Shown here one piece after another: positions 6,775 to 8,812 of a DNA stretch of 8,812 bases. Origin of the DNA: Synechococcales cyanobacterium PMM_0003 (GTDB taxonomy: Bacteria; Cyanobacteriota; Cyanobacteriia; Pseudanabaenales; Pseudanabaenaceae); contig CASBRC010000395.1 of NCBI GenBank assembly GCA_949128015.1, forward strand, positions 1 through 8,812. The letters are read 5' to 3'. The position numbers were made by a program, and so were the translations under genes. The notes beneath the pieces were generated by a model. It had not been told where the DNA came from, ran no database searches, and saw only the letters and a list, made by a program, of their open reading frames with translations. Each line of letters opens with the position of its first letter. Position 1 is the first letter of the stretch.

Positions 6775-8214
6775 CTACATAATCCAACGTGTTGTCCCAT
6801 CTTTCTGATCGACTAGGGTAATTCCTTTCTCTTTTAAATAATTACGAATGCGATCGCCTTCTTGATAGTTCTTCGCTTGTTTAGCCTCAATCCGTTGTTG
6901 AATTAAAGAGGCAATTTCCACTTCACTGATGCTTTCTTCTTTAACTTTGCGATCGCAAATATTGGCGACAAATCCCAAAATACTCGTCATATAACTAAGA
7001 GCTTGCCAATCTCTAAATAAAACTTCAGAACTCGCCGCCGTTTTACCAGCATGGGATAGCGAATTTCGCTCGGCGCGTAATTTCTTAGCTAGTTCAAATA
7101 CATGGGACATCGCCACCGAAGTATTAAAATCATCATCCATCGCTTCTTCAAAACAAGCAATCGCTTCACCCACATCCTGACGCGAAGGAATCTCTATATT
7201 TTGCCAATCCAACTTTTCGCCAAAATCCGCCGCGAACAGCATTCCATCACGAATAGTTTCCCAGCCCTTAGTTGCCGCCTTAATCGCATCTTCCGTAAAG
7301 TCTATCGGTTGGCGATATTGCGCTTGCAAAATAAATAAACGGATTGCCATTGGATCGAAATAGCCAAACAAATCGCGAATAGTTTTAAAATTATTCAACG
7401 ATTTGGACATCTTCTCGCCGTCAATATTCACAAAACCGTTATGCATCCAGTATTTGGCTAGAGGCTGGTTATAAGCAGCTTCCGACTGGGCGATTTCGTT
7501 CTCATGGTGCGGAAATTGCAAATCTGCACCACCCGCATGAATATCAATGGTTGCACCCAAACGCGATCGCACCATTGCCGAGCATTCGATATGCCATCCA
7601 GGTCTTCCATCGCCCCAAGGCGATGACCAAAATGGTTCATTAGGCTTGGCGGACTTCCATAAAGCAAAGTCAAAGGGATAGCGCTTTTGTGCTTCTTGAT
7701 CATCCACCCGACCGCTCGCACCCGCTTGCATATCTTCTAACTTCCGTCCTGAGAGCTTGCCATAACTAGGAAATTTCTGCACCGCATAATAGACATCGCC
7801 ACCAGAAGCATAGGCATATTCGCGATCAATCAATTGCTGAATTAGCTCAATAATTTCGGGGATCGTCTCAGTCGCACGGGGATAATCATCAGCTTTGGCA
7901 ATATTCAGCTTTGCCATATCTTCGTCATAGGCGGCGATATATTCATTTGCGATCGCATTCATCGTCGTCTCGCGTTCTTGAGCGCGTTTCAAAATCTTGT
8001 CGTCAATGTCAGTAATATTCTGCACGAATTGAACTTGATATTTTGTTCCCAAATATCTACGGATCATGTCCCACACTACATATGCTCTAGCATGTCCTAA
8101 GTGGCAATAGTCATAAACAGTCACACCACAAACGTACATTTTCACTATTCCAGATTCGAGTGGAATAAAATCTTCTTTGCGTCTGGTGAGTGTGTTGTAA
8201 ATGCGAAGAGTCAT
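6775..8214 (-). CDS. cysS: Cysteinyl-tRNA synthetase
   Basis: The enzyme charges tRNA-Cys with cysteine in the cytosol. From the ATG at 8214 the product has 479 residues. Class I signatures are HLGH at 38-41 (HIGH) and KMSKS at 268-272. The zinc ligands C29, C211, H236 and E240 match E. coli C28, C209, H234 and E238 with offsets of one or two residues. WHIECSAM and FPHHENEIAQS surround the last three. The frame is open ten codons further, to a TTG at 8244. I reject that start because it overlaps the -10 box at 8249-8244, and because the ATG at 8214 aligns with the E. coli N-terminus (MTLRIYNTLTRRKEDF). No clear ribosome site precedes it. The gene stands alone, converges on the methyltransferase gene, and is bracketed by two copies of palindromic repeat family A. 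Confidence 0.97.
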   Translation of the reverse strand: MTLRIYNTLTRRKEDFIPLESGIVKMYVCGVTVYDYCHLGHARAYVVWDMIRRYLGTKYQVQFVQNITDIDDKILKRAQERETTMNAIANEYIAAYDEDMAKLNIAKADDYPRATETIPEIIELIQQLIDREYAYASGGDVYYAVQKFPSYGKLSGRKLEDMQAGASGRVDDQEAQKRYPFDFALWKSAKPNEPFWSSPWGDGRPGWHIECSAMVRSRLGATIDIHAGGADLQFPHHENEIAQSEAAYNQPLAKYWMHNGFVNIDGEKMSKSLNNFKTIRDLFGYFDPMAIRLFILQAQYRQPIDFTEDAIKAATKGWETIRDGMLFAADFGEKLDWQNIEIPSRQDVGEAIACFEEAMDDDFNTSVAMSHVFELAKKLRAERNSLSHAGKTAASSEVLFRDWQALSYMTSILGFVANICDRKVKEESISEVEIASLIQQRIEAKQAKNYQEGDRIRNYLKEKGITLVDQKDGTTRWIM

Positions 8215-8243
8215 GGATTTGGGTATTAGAGAGGCGCGAGGCA

Positions 8244-8249
8244 ATTATA
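8244..8249 (-). promoter_or_regulatory. Consensus -10 box for cysS
   Basis: Read on the minus strand, 8249-8244 is TATAAT, 29 bases before the ATG at 8214. Transcription would start near 8237. There is no TTGACA-like hexamer at the usual spacing; that position lies inside the 46-bp palindrome 8256-8301. The promoter may depend mainly on its -10 box or on a protein or structure at the palindrome. Confidence 0.6.
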
Positions 8250-8255
8250 CAGCAA

Positions 8256-8301
8256 AGCCAAAGCGTAAGGGCAATTCATGAATTGCCCTTACGCTTTGGC
8301 T
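8256..8301. repeat. Perfect 46-bp palindrome with no spacer
   Basis: The 23-base arms 8256-8278 and 8279-8301 are exact reverse complements meeting at TTCATGAA. The inner part (AAGGGCAATTCATGAATTGCCCTT) has the look of the GTAGGGG-type palindromes that recur in filamentous cyanobacteria, with AAGGGC in place of AGGGGC; that comparison is from memory. It covers the expected -35 region of cysS. Confidence 0.9.
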
Positions 8302-8528
8302 ACCCAAAATTTAAAAATCTGTAGCGCACACTGCGCGTGCGCCACAGATTTTTGGGCTTTAAGTTTTTTTTGCCTATACAAATCAGTTAACCGCCGCACC
8401 ATTTCCTGATAACGCTCAACTAAAAACGAAGGCTCAAGCAATTGAGCATTGTACCCAAACTGATTAACCCAACGGCAAAACTCATTAAGCGATCGCTGTG
8501 GTACAGCCTGTTGAGGCTTTGAGTAGTA
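8289..8528 (-). pseudogene. C-terminal fragment of a WYL-domain transcriptional regulator
   Basis: On the minus strand from 8528, an open frame with no start codon of its own reads YYSKPQQAVPQRSLNEFCRW, VNQFGYNAQLLEPSFLVERY and QEMVRRLTDLYR. This resembles the extreme C-terminus of cyanobacterial WYL-family regulators (the RSLxEFxRWV ... AQxLxP pattern). After about 8370 the frame passes through an eight-A run and then through repeat sequence, ending at a TAA at 8291-8289 inside the 46-bp palindrome. The tail is therefore repeat-encoded and not native. The upstream side is cut exactly where palindrome 8529-8579 begins; that palindrome carries an in-frame TAA. The family call is by pattern recognition only. 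Confidence 0.6.
8303..8360. repeat. Diverged copy of palindromic repeat family A
   Basis: The core stem pairs 8313-8329 with 8337-8353 with one mismatch (A8323 opposite C8343) and a 7-nt loop. CCC 8303-8305 and GGG 8354-8356 extend it, with extra bases on the left arm. The right side 8335-8360 matches the 6728-6753 arm at 24 of 26 positions. The left arm has decayed more, so this is an older or damaged copy. It lies between cysS and the regulator remnant and is followed by T-rich sequence on the plus strand. Confidence 0.75.
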
Positions 8529-8579
8529 CAGAAAATTTGTTAAAAGTGCCGCAAAGCGGCACTTTTAACAAATTTTCTG
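8529..8579. repeat. Perfect 24-bp-stem hairpin with AAA loop
   Basis: Bases 8529-8552 and 8556-8579 are exact reverse complements around AAA. The stem is GC-rich at the tip (GTGCCGC) and AT-rich at the base. It sits directly between the two regulator fragments and introduces a stop into the frame of the C-terminal one. It shares a GCAAAGC centre with the small hairpin at 8589-8605. Confidence 0.9.
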
Positions 8580-8588
8580 GGTTTTATA

Positions 8589-8605
8589 ACAGCGCAAAGC
8601 GCTGT
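8589..8605. repeat. Short perfect hairpin ACAGCGC-AAA-GCGCTGT
   Basis: Seven-base arms around AAA, close to the 3' end of the N-terminal regulator fragment. The AGCGC/GCGCT core is shared with the repeat at 5345-5381. Confidence 0.7.
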
Positions 8606-8774
8606 AATGAAACACTTCCAACAGAATCATGGGCAGATTGCGAATCAATATCATGATCAGGACAACCTACCCCAGGATAATGAATGAAGGTAGCAATCAG
8701 GAGCATAAGGCGATCAAAGGCTTGGCGATTGCTAGGGACGAGCGCGAAAATAAAGTACCAACTATCTATGAGAC

Positions 8775-8812
8775 TGGCTTCGACTCCGCTCAGCCATCGA
8801 TGGCTGAGCGGA
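8775..8812. repeat. Palindromic repeat truncated by the right window edge
   Basis: Bases 8785-8812 are a perfect 28-bp palindrome centred on CCATCGATGG. The ten bases to the left, TGGCTTCGAC (8775-8784), have their expected partner just outside the window. The sequence is of the TGGCTTCGACTCCGCTCAGC type that I recall as a frequent dispersed repeat in cyanobacteria. Confidence 0.8.

Larger units (their letters stand above)
167..8496. repeat. Dispersed HIP1 octamers (GCGATCGC), at least 16 copies
   Basis: Copies begin at 167, 704, 755, 1424, 1553, 1595, 3832, 4832, 5640, 6065, 6216, 6850, 6949, 7563, 7949 and 8489. They occur in every gene except that none falls in 1603-3831 of the fusion gene. 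One lies in the decayed regulator and two in the 51-bp duplication. This density is diagnostic of HIP1-rich cyanobacterial genomes. Confidence 0.95.
8584..8812 (-). pseudogene. N-terminal fragment of a WYL-type regulator (open to the right edge)
   Basis: The minus-strand frame enters at the right edge and ends at a TAA at 8586-8584. It reads DSWYFIFALVPSNRQAFDRL, MLLIATFIHYPGVGCPDHD and then a polar tail to SLQRFALL. The AFxRLMLLIAT ... HPGVG pattern recalls the N-terminus of cyanobacterial WYL regulators, placed before their helix-turn-helix. The DNA-binding helices and the whole WYL core, normally some 300 residues, are absent between here and the C-terminal fragment. No ATG, GTG or TTG precedes the conserved part within the window, and the upstream codons are encoded by the palindrome at the edge. 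It could instead be a separate unknown small protein; I favour one gene with a large internal deletion. Confidence 0.5.

Noticed and set aside
8215..8244. Ten-codon N-terminal extension of cysS from a TTG
   Set aside because: The TTG overlaps the TATAAT -10 box, so it should not be in the transcript, and family alignment favours the ATG at 8214.

Overview
The window looks like a piece of a filamentous, Pseudanabaena-like cyanobacterial chromosome. The HIP1 octamer GCGATCGC occurs at least 16 times in 8.8 kb, where about 0.13 would be expected at random. Gene content, AT-leaning intergenic DNA, weak or absent Shine-Dalgarno sites and numerous perfect palindromic repeats fit the same group. The genus is an inference; the phylum is fairly secure.

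Layout, left to right. (1) 1-604, minus: the N-terminal 201 codons of a glycoside hydrolase family 57 protein that runs off the left edge. It has no ATG or GTG start and probably begins at a TTG. (2) 655-887: a composite repeat made of two related stem-loops with GTAGGGG/CCCCTAC outer ends and an exact 51-bp tandem duplication. It sits between the divergent GH57 gene and the next gene. (3) 992-5323, plus: a 1443-residue soluble fusion of CheB methylesterase, CheR methyltransferase, PAS-like domains, a six-heptad coiled coil, histidine kinase and receiver. (4) 5426-6694, plus: a solitary DNA cytosine-C5 methyltransferase resembling the cyanobacterial CGATCG (HIP1-core) enzymes. (5) 6699-6753: a perfect 26-bp-stem hairpin between convergent genes, a likely bidirectional terminator. 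(6) 6775-8214, minus: cysS, cysteinyl-tRNA synthetase, with a consensus TATAAT at 8249-8244. (7) 8256-8812: a repeat-rich stretch with five palindromic elements around two separated fragments of what appears to be a WYL-domain regulator (N-terminal and C-terminal pieces with the middle missing).

The genes do not form one pathway. The large fusion protein and the DNA methyltransferase lie in the same direction with a 102-bp gap and could be co-transcribed, but a hairpin and a -10-like box in the gap argue for at least some separate expression. The methyltransferase and the HIP1 richness of its surroundings are probably functionally connected.

The clearest unusual signal is the palindromic repeats. 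They sit at gene ends, directly beside -10 boxes, and within or at the edges of a decayed regulator gene. I do not see a convincing complete new multigene system.
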